From: an uncultured Bacteroidota bacterium
GTDB lineage: Bacteria; Bacteroidota; Bacteroidia; Flavobacteriales; Flavobacteriaceae
Assembly (NCBI GenBank): GCA_902546725.1
Contig: CACCLB010000008.1
Coordinates: forward strand, 1 to 64,000
Direction of reading: 5' to 3'
Length of the DNA stretch: 64,000 bases
The notes under the pieces were generated by a model. It was not told the origin of the DNA, did not search any database, and saw only the letters and a list, made by a program, of their open reading frames with translations. The stretch's first letter is position 1. Every line of letters begins with the position of its first letter. The position numbers were made by a program, and so were the translations under genes. Below are positions 25,601 through 35,729 of the stretch, piece after piece.

Positions 25601-26523
25601 TGGGTTAAAAGAGTTTTACTTCGTTCAATTAAAAAAAGAATACCAAAGCCAATCAGCATCCATGTTATAACAATGAGAATCTGTGGGTCTCCATTGTATT
25701 CATGTGGCAGTACTGCTAGGCTTTCCTTAACGGAATCAGCAACTGTATTTTGCCAGGGCCACACCTTATGCAAGGCACCGATCATCAGGCCAACCAAAAC
25801 AGCAATACTTCTTTGAGGATAGTGGTTTAAAAGCCAGCTTAAGAATTTAGCAAACACCTTAATACCGACTAAAATTCCAAGTATGAATACACCCAAGATA
25901 CTTGCTGTATTGATAAATTGAGTTTGATCGAAATTGAAAATTAAATCCTGGGCTATTCGTACATTGGAGAGTACCGTTTGATAAACACCCATTACGACTA
26001 ATATGTAGGCACCCGAAAGTCCAGGTAAAATCATAGCAGATATTCCGATAAAACCCGAGAGAAATAGATACCACAGGCTGCTCTGATTTGCTCCACCATT
26101 GAGTTGGGTAACTAAAAAAGAAATCACCGCTCCAAAACAGACATACAGCACATTTAGCATGCTAAAGGATAGTTCAGCTCTAAAGAGGTAAATGATACTG
26201 GCTATCAATAAGCCGAAGAAAAAAGACCACAACACTAATGGATGGTTTTCAATCAACCATTCCAGTAATCTTGACAAGAGTAAAATACTTGAGAGTATTC
26301 CTCCAAAAACTGCGATTAAAAAGGGTCCATTTATTTTTCCCCAGACTGATTTTAGTCCTTGTTGTTTCCACAATTTCAGGTTACTTAGAGAAATTGAATT
26401 GATACTTTCAAGCAGTTCCTTGTAAATGCCTGTAATCAGCGCTATGGTACCTCCAGAAACCCCAGGGACAAGATCAGCTGCTCCCATGAGCATTCCCTTG
26501 AGATATAAAATTAAGTAGCGCAT
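25597..26523 (-). CDS. DUF368 membrane transporter (first copy)
   Basis: A 308-residue paralogue of the downstream gene. The pseudo-twofold motif is again present: MGAADLVPGVSGGTIALITG at the N-terminus and ISAMILPGLSGAYILVVMGVY mid-protein. The likely activity is transport of undecaprenyl phosphate, by family. ATG 26523 is used rather than a TTG at 26541, because a TACCTTTG element lies at 26543-26550. It heads an operon with the second copy and aroE. Confidence 0.85.
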   Translation of the reverse strand: MRYLILYLKGMLMGAADLVPGVSGGTIALITGIYKELLESINSISLSNLKLWKQQGLKSVWGKINGPFLIAVFGGILSSILLLSRLLEWLIENHPLVLWSFFFGLLIASIIYLFRAELSFSMLNVLYVCFGAVISFLVTQLNGGANQSSLWYLFLSGFIGISAMILPGLSGAYILVVMGVYQTVLSNVRIAQDLIFNFDQTQFINTASILGVFILGILVGIKVFAKFLSWLLNHYPQRSIAVLVGLMIGALHKVWPWQNTVADSVKESLAVLPHEYNGDPQILIVITWMLIGFGILFLIERSKTLLTQ

Positions 26524-26542
26524 TGGTTGAAGAGGTTTCAAA

Positions 26543-26550
26543 CAAAGGTA
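26543..26550 (-). promoter_or_regulatory. Candidate -7 element for the DUF368-aroE operon
   Basis: TACCTTTG on the minus strand, 19 bases before the ATG at 26523 and just beyond the stop of the TPR gene. No -33 TTG at suitable spacing. Confidence 0.4.
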
Positions 26551-26565
26551 GAAAACCCCCTGGAA

Positions 26566-27936
26566 TTAGAGGGATTCTCCTTTTTTAAATTGTTCAAGGG
26601 AAGGGAAAAGCTTGTACAGTTCTATGTATTCAAGTTGGCTTAGCTCTTCTAAATTCAAAAAATATCGCGCTTCGCCAGTCTTACCTAATTCGAGACTACA
26701 ACCGCCCAATCGCATTGCGAGAGCTCTGTTTTTGGGGAATGATTTATAAGCTTCATTTGTAATTGATATGGCTTTGCTCCATTGGCCTAATTGAAGGTAC
26801 AGGTCAATGTGGTCGAGGATAATGTCTAGTTCATAGACACCCAGGTCGTAAAGTTTTTCAAAAGCGATTAAAGCTTTGTCGTGTTGGTTTAAAGCAGTGT
26901 AGATTTGAATCCCCTTTTTCCACAATACAGGCGAATCACTATTTACCTCAAGCGAGCGTTTAAAGTACTCTTTTGCCTTTTTATAAAGCTTTTGTTTAAT
27001 AAAAAATTCAATTAATGAAGCCCAACTATTTTCATTGCTGGGCTCAATGTGAATAGCCTTGAGATAAAATTTAGTTGCCAGTTCAGTATTGGCTAAATTT
27101 TCATGGCATCTTCCGATACATTGAAAAACAAACGCACTGGGATCGTCGGTGTTCAGTGCGATTTCGTAATTATCAATGGCTTCGTTAACACGTCCCATTG
27201 CCTCTAAAAGCTTTCCTTTTTCTATATAAGCACCCGTAAATGTATCATCGCTGATGATGGCAAAATCAAAGGCTGATAAGGCTTCCTTTTGATGCCCTTT
27301 TTTAAGTAAAACCAAACCGAGTTGATGCCAAGCGACTTCGCTGTAGGGATCAATTTCCAATACTTCGTTAAGCACTACTATAGCTTCATCAGTTTTGTTC
27401 AATTGATCGTATGCATAGAGTAGATTGTATAAGGAAGAATAGTCTTGAGGATTATCACTGATACAATTTCTAAAGAAATAAGATGCTTCTTCAAATTCTT
27501 CAGCTAATAAATGTTCCATTCCAAGGAGGTTCCATATCTCCAAAGGATCTTCGGATAATTCCAAGGCTTTGTGTAAGTGATTTATTGAAGCTTGGTGGTT
27601 CCCATTTTTTGAAGCAATACTTGCTTTTTGAAGAGAGATTTCTTCATCTAGTGGATTTAACTTTTCGACATAGTCAAGCAGTTTTGAGGCAGCTTCGTAC
27701 TTTTCGTCCAAGATAAAAACTTCACTTTGCAGCAACATCAATTCATGGGAGGAGGGATGTTGTTCGAGTCCCATTTTCAACGCCTTTTTTGCTAATTGAT
27801 TTTCACCAAAGCCAAGATAGTGAACAATAATATCCTCAAACTCTTGGGCATCAAAAAAGTAGATGTGGTTGGTTTTGAGCATACGCTCAAATTTTGAAAT
27901 TGAAGATTGGGTTTCTTCAGAGTTGAAATTTAGCAT
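26566..27936 (-). CDS. Tetratricopeptide-repeat protein
   Basis: A 456-residue protein composed almost wholly of TPR helix pairs (for example GNHQASINHLHKALELSEDP, LNKTDEAIVVLNEVLEIDPYSEVAW, HQKEALSAFDFAIISDDTF). There is no signal peptide, so it is probably cytoplasmic. TPR solenoids mediate protein-protein contacts, and no enzyme domain is visible. It stands between the aminotransferase and DUF368 genes on the same strand, with 83 bases upstream, and may be cotranscribed with either. Confidence 0.85.
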   Translation of the reverse strand: MLNFNSEETQSSISKFERMLKTNHIYFFDAQEFEDIIVHYLGFGENQLAKKALKMGLEQHPSSHELMLLQSEVFILDEKYEAASKLLDYVEKLNPLDEEISLQKASIASKNGNHQASINHLHKALELSEDPLEIWNLLGMEHLLAEEFEEASYFFRNCISDNPQDYSSLYNLLYAYDQLNKTDEAIVVLNEVLEIDPYSEVAWHQLGLVLLKKGHQKEALSAFDFAIISDDTFTGAYIEKGKLLEAMGRVNEAIDNYEIALNTDDPSAFVFQCIGRCHENLANTELATKFYLKAIHIEPSNENSWASLIEFFIKQKLYKKAKEYFKRSLEVNSDSPVLWKKGIQIYTALNQHDKALIAFEKLYDLGVYELDIILDHIDLYLQLGQWSKAISITNEAYKSFPKNRALAMRLGGCSLELGKTGEARYFLNLEELSQLEYIELYKLFPSLEQFKKGESL

Positions 27937-28019
27937 AGTGATTTTAAATCTTCTTTAATAAAGTTAAGGTCTAGATGAACTGATTTCTTTTTTGAAAAGG
28001 ATTGTTTTTAACAATTTAA

Positions 28020-29207
28020 TTAACATCCACAGACTTCATCAATAACTGATTTTAAGATTGCGCAGCCCTTTTTAATTTCTTTTTCTGTAATGGTTAAAGG
28101 CGGACTGATGCGTACTGCTTTTTTCTCCCATAGCAGCCAAAAAAGCATCAAGCCTTTATCTATGGATTTCAGTACAATTTGATTTGCAAGTTCACTGTTT
28201 TCAAAAATTGGAGCGAGCATAAGTCCAGTTCCTCTAATTTCTTTGATAGCATCGTGTTCAAGTTCCCTTCTAATCAGTGCTTCTTTAGTTTGAATTTGGT
28301 GCATTAACTTACTGTCTCGTATTTCTCTTAGTGTTGCCAAGCAAGCTGCTGCTATCAATGGATTTCCTCCAAAAGTGGTAATATGCCCCAATTTTGGTTG
28401 GTCTTCCAACAGTCGCATAAGCTCATGAGATGCGGTAAATGCTCCTACAGGAAGTCCACCTCCCATACCCTTACCCATAACAAGAATGTCTGGACTGACA
28501 TTAAAATGCTCAAAGCCAAAGAATTTTCCTGTTCTACCGAAACCGGGTTGTATTTCATCTAGAATAAGCAAAGCACCTACTGCTTGGCAACGAGTCTTTA
28601 CTTTTTGTAAATAGCCTTCTTCAGGTAAAATAAATCCAGCACCCCCTTGAATAGTCTCAAGAATGACGGCAGCAGTTTTGGTGGTAATTTCTTTTAAATC
28701 CTCTTCTTTGTTAAAGCGGATAAACTTTGTATCTGGAAGTAAGGGGCGATACCTCATTTTTTGATGTTCTGAACCTAACAAACTCAACGCACCGTGAGTG
28801 CTACCGTGATAGCTATTTTGAGCACCGATGAGTTCACTTCTTCCCGTTGCGCGTTTTGCAAGTTTGAGCGCCCCCTCTATCGCTTCTGTCCCTGAATTTG
28901 TCAAGTAAACTGACTCGTGATTGTGGGGGAGTAGCTCAATAAGTTCTTTGCACAAGCTTACTGCTGGAGCCTGGGCAAACTCGCCATAGACCATTAGGTG
29001 TAAGTATTTTCTGGATTGCTTCCTAATTGCTCTGGTCACCTTAGGATGACAATGACCAAGACTGCAGGCAGATACTCCAGCTACAAAGTCCAAATATTTT
29101 TTTCCTTCCGTATCAGTGAGGTAAACGCCCTTGGCTTTGGCAATTGATATACCTAAGGGTTGGGGTGTCGTCTTTGCTTGGTATTTAAGAAAGTCATCTT
29201 TAAGCAT
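28020..29207 (-). CDS. Class III PLP-dependent aminotransferase
   Basis: A 395-residue aminotransferase of the acetylornithine/4-aminobutyrate group. PLP-site segments: NSGTEAIEGALKLAKRATGR, SYHGSTHGALSL, LILDEIQPGFGRTGKFFGFE and the Schiff-base lysine in VMGKGMGGGLPVG. It ends in a Cys-rich tail (EVCGC). No arginine-biosynthesis genes flank it, so ArgD, ornithine or another omega-aminotransferase role cannot be decided. It lies six bases after the OstA-like gene, suggesting one operon with purA and the OstA-like gene. Confidence 0.88.
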   Translation of the reverse strand: MLKDDFLKYQAKTTPQPLGISIAKAKGVYLTDTEGKKYLDFVAGVSACSLGHCHPKVTRAIRKQSRKYLHLMVYGEFAQAPAVSLCKELIELLPHNHESVYLTNSGTEAIEGALKLAKRATGRSELIGAQNSYHGSTHGALSLLGSEHQKMRYRPLLPDTKFIRFNKEEDLKEITTKTAAVILETIQGGAGFILPEEGYLQKVKTRCQAVGALLILDEIQPGFGRTGKFFGFEHFNVSPDILVMGKGMGGGLPVGAFTASHELMRLLEDQPKLGHITTFGGNPLIAAACLATLREIRDSKLMHQIQTKEALIRRELEHDAIKEIRGTGLMLAPIFENSELANQIVLKSIDKGLMLFWLLWEKKAVRISPPLTITEKEIKKGCAILKSVIDEVCGC

Positions 29208-29212
29208 AGAAC

Positions 29213-30883
29213 CTAGTTTTTTGTCTTTTCTAGGGTTGGTTTTTGTTCTACTGGGTATTGAAATTTTAAAATTTCAGGGAACTGTTCTTCCTGGTCATTT
29301 TCGTCAAATAGATCCTCTATAGTCTCAGGGCGCTGCACAATTCTCCACTTAAAACCTTTCAAAGTTCTGTCGTTTATAGGAAGCTCATCCTCTGGATAAA
29401 CATTTCCATTTGGACTGACTAAAAAAGTTATCTCGTCGATTTGCCCATCGACAAATTGCATTTTTAAAGCGCTACAAGTGGTTTTGTCTATACCAATGAG
29501 TTGAAGGTCCTCGTCATTATAAAGGTAGTAGACCATTTCGGTATTTTTAGTAATGACAATATTGTCGAGTTTACTCTCTTTAAAGGCACCTCTCAACAGT
29601 CCTCCTTTTATCTGTTGGTAGCCATCTTCACTCAGCGTGTCTTTTTCAATAATAAAAACCCTGCCGTCAATCTTTAGAGAGTCTAGCTTGTTGGTTTTGG
29701 TATCGGAAAGCAATTGGATTTCATCTCCTGTCATTTGACTCTCATCAAACCACAGCACGGGGTTTTTTTCGTGATAATTTTTTTCCGTAAAAATTTGTTC
29801 TTGTTGCTTTGTCAATGGTTTTTTAAGCAATTTCGTCAAACCTATAGATTCATCTAAATACAAAGAATCAGATCGACCTCTTAGGTCACTTTTTAAGATT
29901 CTAACATCGTAGTAAGCTCGAAGTATACGTTTTTCTTCTGGTCCTGTAGCAACTAAAGTGTCTGCGTGAATAAAAAGAGAATCTTGATCGATAATATTGA
30001 CTGCCATAGCTCTTCGCGTAATGATAGCAGAGTCTCGTTCTTTAAATATCTCACCATAATTCCCTGTGATGATGGAGTTGTTTAATGTATCAACAATACT
30101 GATATTCTTTGTAGCCGCAGCATAGTTTCGCTCACTTTCAAAATAAAGGCTGTCACCTTTAATGATTTTATTGTCGTAAAATAGGGTAGCATTTTGCTTA
30201 AAAATTCCTTTTTCACGATCCATATCGTAAAATCCACGCTCACAAAAAATAGTATAGGCTTCTCCTTCAATTTTTGAATTGCCGTAGAGATAAGCTTGAT
30301 TGCTTTCAGTAAAATAATCCAATTGTTCTGAGTTGACGATATACTCAGGATTGTTTATGGTTACATCGGAGATAAATCGGTATTTTTTTTGATCCATAAA
30401 GTACTGTCCCTGATTGCTAGTCAGTGTACTAGTGCTGTCAACAATCACTCCTGGAGTATTGTAAAAAGCCTTTTCATTGATTCGATCCAGATTGAGTTCT
30501 TCTGTTCTCAAGGTCATATCAGGGCGTTCTAGATAAACATTACCTTTGGCAAATGCAGTTTTGGTTTCTCCATCGTATTCGATGGTTTTACAAGTCATTC
30601 GCAGACTGTCACCTTGAGTAAATATTACTTTTCCCAAAGCTCTAAAATAGTTTTGTTTAGAGTAAAAAAAGGCTTGATCGGACTCAATTAGTGCCCCTTC
30701 ATGAAAGAGTAGTACTCTTTTATCATCTGATTTAAAAAGAATGTTGGCACCTGGAAAGCGCTCTTGATCTTGAGTAGATCCACCCGCTTGTCGGATTTCA
30801 ATAATTTTAGACTCTTGAGAAAAAAGCGATCCTAAAAAAAACTGAGCAATCAATACTGCGCTAATACAAAATGACGGCTTCAT
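29213..30883 (-). CDS. OstA/LptA-like exported protein
   Basis: A 556-residue protein with an N-terminal signal peptide (ISAVLIAQFFLGSLFSQE). The bulk consists of repeated OstA-like beta-strand units (FAKGNVYLERPDMTL, FISDVTINNPEYIVNSEQLDYF, AYLYGNSKIEGEAYTI), the beta-jellyroll used by LptA/LptD-type proteins to carry lipopolysaccharide across the periplasm. In Bacteroidota this long form is the usual LptA-like protein. I infer a role in LPS transport; the length is two to three times that of E. coli LptA. It lies 11 bases after purA. Confidence 0.8.
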   Translation of the reverse strand: MKPSFCISAVLIAQFFLGSLFSQESKIIEIRQAGGSTQDQERFPGANILFKSDDKRVLLFHEGALIESDQAFFYSKQNYFRALGKVIFTQGDSLRMTCKTIEYDGETKTAFAKGNVYLERPDMTLRTEELNLDRINEKAFYNTPGVIVDSTSTLTSNQGQYFMDQKKYRFISDVTINNPEYIVNSEQLDYFTESNQAYLYGNSKIEGEAYTIFCERGFYDMDREKGIFKQNATLFYDNKIIKGDSLYFESERNYAAATKNISIVDTLNNSIITGNYGEIFKERDSAIITRRAMAVNIIDQDSLFIHADTLVATGPEEKRILRAYYDVRILKSDLRGRSDSLYLDESIGLTKLLKKPLTKQQEQIFTEKNYHEKNPVLWFDESQMTGDEIQLLSDTKTNKLDSLKIDGRVFIIEKDTLSEDGYQQIKGGLLRGAFKESKLDNIVITKNTEMVYYLYNDEDLQLIGIDKTTCSALKMQFVDGQIDEITFLVSPNGNVYPEDELPINDRTLKGFKWRIVQRPETIEDLFDENDQEEQFPEILKFQYPVEQKPTLEKTKN

Positions 30884-30894
30884 TGGATTTTAAC

Positions 30895-32166
30895 TTATCT
30901 ATATATCGTTTGTGCTCGGTCGGGCCCTACAGAAACAATTTTTATTTGAGTTTCTAAAGCCTTTTCTAGATAATCGATGTAATCTAGGAAGTTTTTAGGA
31001 AATTGAGTCACCTCGTTCAGTTGAGTCAAATCTTCTTCCCAACCATCGAGTTCTTCGTATAAGGGTTGAATATCCTCAGTTGAAATATCATAGGGTAGAT
31101 AATCTTGTACCCCTTCTTTAGTTTGATAAGCAGTACATACTTTGATTTTGTCAAAACCTGAGAGTACATCGCCTTTCATCATCATCAGTTGGGTTACTCC
31201 ATTTATTTTGATGGCGTATTTTAGTGCGACCAAATCCAGCCAGCCACATCTTCTCGAGCGACCTGTAGTTGCACCAAATTCATTTCCTACTCTACCCATG
31301 GTTTCGCCATCTTCATCAAAAAGTTCGGTTGGAAAAGGACCACTTCCGACTCGAGTAGTATAGGCTTTAAAAATTCCAAAGACATCTTTGATTTTATTTG
31401 GAGCAACACCCAAACCTGTACAAGCACCAGCTGCTGTGGTTGTGGAAGAGGTTACGAAAGGATAGGTTCCAAAATCAACATCCAAAAGAGATCCTTGAGC
31501 TCCTTCCGCTAATATTTTTTTTCCTGCTTTTTGAGCTTGGTGTAAATAGTGCTCACTATCTACCATATTGAATTTTCTGAGAGCATCAATACTTCTTAAA
31601 AATACCCGTTCCATTTCCTCAAGATTGTACTCTATAATGGCATCAAAATTTTTGAGTATCTCTAAATGCTTATTGGTTAACTTCTGAAATTTTTCATCCC
31701 AATTTGAAGCAAATATATCTCCCACTCGAATTCCATTGCGCCCGGTTTTATCCATATAAGTGGGTCCTATTCCCTTTAATGTCGAGCCAATTTTGGCTTT
31801 TCCTTTAGAAGCCTCAGAAGCAGCGTCCAAAAGCCGGTGTGTGGGAAGGATCAGATGAGCTTTTTTGGAAATCAATAACTTCTCATCAAAGTTGATGTTG
31901 TAAGGGGCTAAGTTTTCGATTTCCTGCATAAAAATCACAGGATCAATCACTACTCCATTTCCTATTAAGTTTACTGCTTTTGGGTGGAAAATCCCTGAAG
32001 GTATGGTGTGTAAAACATGCTTGTTTCCTTCAAACTCTAAAGTATGACCAGCGTTTGGCCCTCCTTGAAATCTAGCGATAATATCGTATGAGGAGGTCAA
32101 TACATCCACAATTTTCCCTTTCCCTTCGTCACCCCACTGGAGTCCGAGTAGTAAATCTACCGTCAT
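30895..32166 (-). CDS. purA: Adenylosuccinate synthetase
   Basis: GTP-dependent condensation of IMP with aspartate, the first committed step to AMP. The 423-residue protein carries the P-loop QWGDEGKGKIVD at residues 10-21 (Asp and His pair with GPNAGHT), the IMP loop GIGPTYMDKTGRNGIRVGD, EGAQGSLLDVDFGTYPFVT, and the GTP-site end SVGPDRAQTI. It is preceded by a Fur-family gene seven bases away. It is likely cotranscribed with fur and the OstA-like gene. Confidence 0.96.
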   Translation of the reverse strand: MTVDLLLGLQWGDEGKGKIVDVLTSSYDIIARFQGGPNAGHTLEFEGNKHVLHTIPSGIFHPKAVNLIGNGVVIDPVIFMQEIENLAPYNINFDEKLLISKKAHLILPTHRLLDAASEASKGKAKIGSTLKGIGPTYMDKTGRNGIRVGDIFASNWDEKFQKLTNKHLEILKNFDAIIEYNLEEMERVFLRSIDALRKFNMVDSEHYLHQAQKAGKKILAEGAQGSLLDVDFGTYPFVTSSTTTAAGACTGLGVAPNKIKDVFGIFKAYTTRVGSGPFPTELFDEDGETMGRVGNEFGATTGRSRRCGWLDLVALKYAIKINGVTQLMMMKGDVLSGFDKIKVCTAYQTKEGVQDYLPYDISTEDIQPLYEELDGWEEDLTQLNEVTQFPKNFLDYIDYLEKALETQIKIVSVGPDRAQTIYR

Positions 32167-32172
32167 GCTTTT

Positions 32173-32622
32173 TTAGGATTTAGTTTTTTTTTTAGTACCG
32201 TAAAAGTATAAAGAATGCTTGTGTATATCAACATCAAAAACCTCTTCTATGGTTTTTTTTATTTGCTGTATTCTCGGGTCACAAAATTCTTTTACTTCTC
32301 CGCTATCAGTAAGTATAATATGGTCGTGTTGGTGATCAAAATATGATTTTTCGTATTGAGCCTGTCCACTTCCAAATTGATGTTTACGTACAAGACCGCA
32401 AGCCAATAAAAGTTCAATGGTATTGTACAAAGTAGCTCTACTAACTCGGTAATTTTTATTTTTCATTTTGATATAAAGCGATTCGATATCAAAATGCTCC
32501 TTGCTGTCGTAGATTTCGAAGAGTATTGCAAAACGTTCAGGTGTTTTGCGATGCCCATGCTGGTCTAAAAAGTTGATGAAAACATCCTTAACAACTTCTT
32601 GATTTGAATTATTTGCAACCAT
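32173..32622 (-). CDS. Fur/PerR-family metalloregulator
   Basis: A 149-residue repressor with the N-terminal winged helix ([20 protein letters not shown], recognition helix [13 protein letters not shown]) and C-terminal dimer domain ([26 protein letters not shown]). The His cluster HQHDH fits the regulatory metal site. The Cys-x2-Cys pairs that bind structural zinc in many Fur proteins are missing: the position holds LTDS and the tail is lysine-rich without Cys. Whether it senses iron, peroxide or another metal is open. An exact promoter lies just upstream. Confidence 0.88.
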   Translation of the reverse strand: MVANNSNQEVVKDVFINFLDQHGHRKTPERFAILFEIYDSKEHFDIESLYIKMKNKNYRVSRATLYNTIELLLACGLVRKHQFGSGQAQYEKSYFDHQHDHIILTDSGEVKEFCDPRIQQIKKTIEEVFDVDIHKHSLYFYGTKKKTKS

Positions 32623-32629
32623 AGATCTA

Positions 32630-32662
32630 CAAAGATAGTTATAAAGAGTTACTCGCGAACAA
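32630..32662 (-). promoter_or_regulatory. Candidate promoter of the Fur-family gene
   Basis: On the minus strand TTG (32660-32662), 22 bases, TATCTTTG (32630-32637). The -7 element is exact and lies 7 bases before the ATG, giving a very short leader. It overlaps the 3' end of the RelA/SpoT gene, so fur can be transcribed independently of it. Confidence 0.45.
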
Positions 32663-34850
32663 TTTTATCGATACCGTTCACTTTTGACAGAGTCATGACC
32701 AGCTTATCTAAAATGGTTTTGTTTTGGACAGTGAGTTGAATCATTCCAGTGAAGAATTGATCTTCAGAATCAAAATTGATTTTATTAATATTGACATTTT
32801 TGGTGTTGGAAATCATACGGGTGACTTCATTGACCAACCCTTTTCGATCAATCCCACTTAATTTCAGTACTGCAGCAAACTCATCGGATGAGGAATCAAT
32901 CCATTTGGCTGGAATGACTCGGTAGGCAAAGTTTGATTGTAAGCTAAGTGCATTAGGACATTCTTTATGATGGACTTTTATCCCTTCATTTACAGTAATG
33001 AATCCAAATACAGCATCACCTGGAATTGGGTTGCAACAGTTGGCAAAGCTATGTGCTAAAGGTTCCTTTTCTTTTCCGAACACAAGTTGATCGAATTTCT
33101 CTGTGATTTCATTTGAAGTATTGGGGTTGTTGTTTTTCTTTGATTTAATTCGACGTTTAAAGAAGTTGAGAACAGAGTTTTGATAGTCGCTAGCAAATTC
33201 TTTAAGTTGCTTGTTGTCTAGGGTACCAATACCCATTCTGTAAAATAAATCTTGACTGCTTTCAAACTTAAAATAATTTAGCATTTTTTGAATGGTTTTA
33301 TCATTCAGATTTATCTTAAGCTGTTTGAGCTTCCTTCTCAGCATTTCTTTACCCTCTTCCGCTAGGATTTTCTTTTCTTCATTGAGGGAAGACTTGATAA
33401 TAGAACGAGCACGAGAGGTTACCACAAAATCGAGCCAGTTTTTGGAAGGCTTGATATTGTCTGAAGTGATTACCTCAATTTGATCTCCACTTTGGAGTTC
33501 TTTACTCAGAGGGACTAAACGCTCATTGACTCGAATCCCACGTGTTTTTTTTCCGATATCGGTATGGATTGCAAAAGCGAAGTCTAGAGCGGTGGCTCCT
33601 TGTGGAAGTGATTTTAAATCACCTTTGGGTGTAAACACAAAAATTTCTTTAGCGTAAAGATTGAGTTTAAAATCTTCAACAAAATCTACAGCATTTCCAG
33701 AATTGTTTTCCAATACCTCTTGCAGTCGGTTGAGCCAACTTTCTATACCAATATCTTTTTGATCTCCTTGTTTGTACTTGTAATGAGCCGCATAACCTTT
33801 TTCAGCGATTTCATGCATTCGTTCAGAACGAATCTGAATTTCTATCCATTTGTTTTGAGGTCCCATTACCGTAATGTGAAGGGCTTCGTATCCATTCGAT
33901 TTGGGTGCAGAAATCCAATCGCGCAAGCGCGTAGGGTTAGGAGTGAAATGATCGGTTACTATGGAATAGATTTTCCAAGCTAAAAGTTTTTCTTTTGCTC
34001 GAGTACTCTTAAATACGATCCGCATTGCAAATTTGTCAAAAATCTTCTCAAACGGAATATTTTGGGTAAGCATTTTCCGATGAATTGAATAGATGGACTT
34101 GCTTCTCCCTTTAATAAAGTACTTGAGACGCTCCTTATCTAATTCTTCAGAAAGAAATTTAGAAAAGGTTTTGATGTATTCCTCTTGAGCTTCGTAACTT
34201 TCCTCAATCTTACTTTTAATGGATTGATAACGCTGAGGTTCGGTGTATTTTAAACTCAGGTCCTCCAATTCTGTTTTGACATTGTACAAGCCAATTCGGT
34301 GTGCCAAAGGGGCGTAGATATAGAGTGTTTCTGAAGCAATTTTAACTTGCTTGTATTCAGGCATTGCATCCATAGTTTGCATATTGTGCAAACGATCAGC
34401 GATTTTAATAATGATGACACGAACATCATCATTTAATGTCAACAGCATTTTTCTAAAATTCTCTGCCTGAAGCGAAATATTTTTATCTTTTTTAAGACTG
34501 GAGATTTTAGTTAAGCCATGAACAATTTTGGCAACTGTATTTCCTAGAAGTCGTTCGATATCCTCAAGAGTAAAGCGGGTGTCTTCGACTACGTCGTGGA
34601 GAAGTGCAGCACAAATAGAAGTAGCATCGAGACCGATTTGTTGGGCGACTATTTTTGCAACGTTGATGGGGTGGAAAATATAAGCCTCTCCAGATTTTCT
34701 TCTCTGGTCGCTATGCGCCTCAACAGCAGTGTCAAAAGCTAGGCGAATCATCTTTTTGTCTTTTTCGCTTAGTGTTTGATAGCTGATACGGAGCAGTTCT
34801 TTATACTGCTTGGCAATTTCTTTATTTTCTAATTCTTCGTCAACAATCAT
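32649..34850 (-). CDS. Bifunctional (p)ppGpp synthetase/hydrolase (RelA/SpoT)
   Basis: Makes and degrades the stringent-response alarmone. The 733 residues contain an HD hydrolase domain ([35 protein letters not shown], about 45-190), the synthetase domain ([57 protein letters not shown]), a TGS domain ([22 protein letters not shown]) and a C-terminal ACT domain ([15 protein letters not shown]). Both active sites look intact, so it should be bifunctional. I see no second RelA in the window. Confidence 0.95.
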   Translation of the reverse strand: MIVDEELENKEIAKQYKELLRISYQTLSEKDKKMIRLAFDTAVEAHSDQRRKSGEAYIFHPINVAKIVAQQIGLDATSICAALLHDVVEDTRFTLEDIERLLGNTVAKIVHGLTKISSLKKDKNISLQAENFRKMLLTLNDDVRVIIIKIADRLHNMQTMDAMPEYKQVKIASETLYIYAPLAHRIGLYNVKTELEDLSLKYTEPQRYQSIKSKIEESYEAQEEYIKTFSKFLSEELDKERLKYFIKGRSKSIYSIHRKMLTQNIPFEKIFDKFAMRIVFKSTRAKEKLLAWKIYSIVTDHFTPNPTRLRDWISAPKSNGYEALHITVMGPQNKWIEIQIRSERMHEIAEKGYAAHYKYKQGDQKDIGIESWLNRLQEVLENNSGNAVDFVEDFKLNLYAKEIFVFTPKGDLKSLPQGATALDFAFAIHTDIGKKTRGIRVNERLVPLSKELQSGDQIEVITSDNIKPSKNWLDFVVTSRARSIIKSSLNEEKKILAEEGKEMLRRKLKQLKINLNDKTIQKMLNYFKFESSQDLFYRMGIGTLDNKQLKEFASDYQNSVLNFFKRRIKSKKNNNPNTSNEITEKFDQLVFGKEKEPLAHSFANCCNPIPGDAVFGFITVNEGIKVHHKECPNALSLQSNFAYRVIPAKWIDSSSDEFAAVLKLSGIDRKGLVNEVTRMISNTKNVNINKINFDSEDQFFTGMIQLTVQNKTILDKLVMTLSKVNGIDKIVRE

Positions 34851-34886
34851 TTAAATAGTAATATACTAAAGATTTTAATGCGTCTG

Positions 34887-35678
34887 TTATTCAATTTTTT
34901 TTCTTCTAGCTTGATACATCAAAATCCCTGCCGAAACAGATAAATTTAATGAATCTACTTTTGATGACATGGGAATAATTAAATGTTGATGGGAGGCCTC
35001 AAGCCAATTTTCATTCAGGCCAGTACTTTCGGTTCCCATAACCAAGGCACAGGGAGTTTTGTAATCAAAATCATCATAAGCAAGTGCATCGGGCTGAATT
35101 GCTGCGGTTGCAATAAAAAATTCTTTTTCATTTAAATAAGTGATGACTTCATCAGAAGTTCCGATTGCAGTCGGTAAAGCAAAAAGGCAACCTAAACTAG
35201 AGCGGATACTGTTTGGGTTGTAAAAATCTGTTTTGGGATTGGCAATGATGACTCCATCAAAATCTGCCGCAGCAGCTGTGCGGTACAAAGCTCCAATGTT
35301 TCCAGGCTTTTCAGGTGCTTCAATGACTAAGATTAGGGCGTTTTTCTTTAATTCAAATTCAGTTAAACTATGATTTTTTGATTCTGCAATTGCCAAAATC
35401 TTTTCTGATCCTGAGCGAAAACTGGTTTGTTCAAAAATACTATTGGAAACTAAAAAATGATCTGCCTCACTTAATTTTGTTCTGAGGTCTTGGAATTCAG
35501 ATTCAAATCCTTCCTCTATAAAAAGTCCAGTTATCTTGTAATTTCCTGCGGTAGCTTTTTCAAGTTCACGCATACCTTCGATAACAAATACTCCTTGTTT
35601 TTTACGTTCTCGTGACTTTTGAGAAAGCATTCTTAGGCGTTTGATTTCTGGATTTTTACTACTGGATAAATATTTCAC
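34887..35678 (-). CDS. TrmH/SpoU-family RNA 2'-O-methyltransferase
   Basis: A 263-residue SAM-dependent rRNA/tRNA ribose methyltransferase with the deep-knot fold. An N-terminal substrate-binding domain (SSKNPEIKRLRML, KKQGVFVIEGMRELEKA) precedes the SpoU motifs: EAPEKPGNIGALYRTAAAAD, CALVMGTESTGL and IIPMSSKVDSLNLSVSAGI. It resembles RlmB/TsnR-type enzymes; the exact target is not inferable. The start is GTG at 35678. Confidence 0.9.
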   Translation of the reverse strand: MKYLSSSKNPEIKRLRMLSQKSRERKKQGVFVIEGMRELEKATAGNYKITGLFIEEGFESEFQDLRTKLSEADHFLVSNSIFEQTSFRSGSEKILAIAESKNHSLTEFELKKNALILVIEAPEKPGNIGALYRTAAAADFDGVIIANPKTDFYNPNSIRSSLGCLFALPTAIGTSDEVITYLNEKEFFIATAAIQPDALAYDDFDYKTPCALVMGTESTGLNENWLEASHQHLIIPMSSKVDSLNLSVSAGILMYQARRKKIE

Positions 35679-35729
35679 TGAAATAAAGGTGTTTGATATC
35701 GCATAACTCTAACAAAGAAATGAATAATA

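Noticed and set aside
28001-28015. Hairpin ATTGTT-TTT-AACAAT after the aminotransferase gene
   Set aside because: The stem is six A/T-rich pairs with only a short T-run after it on the minus strand, too weak to call a terminator.
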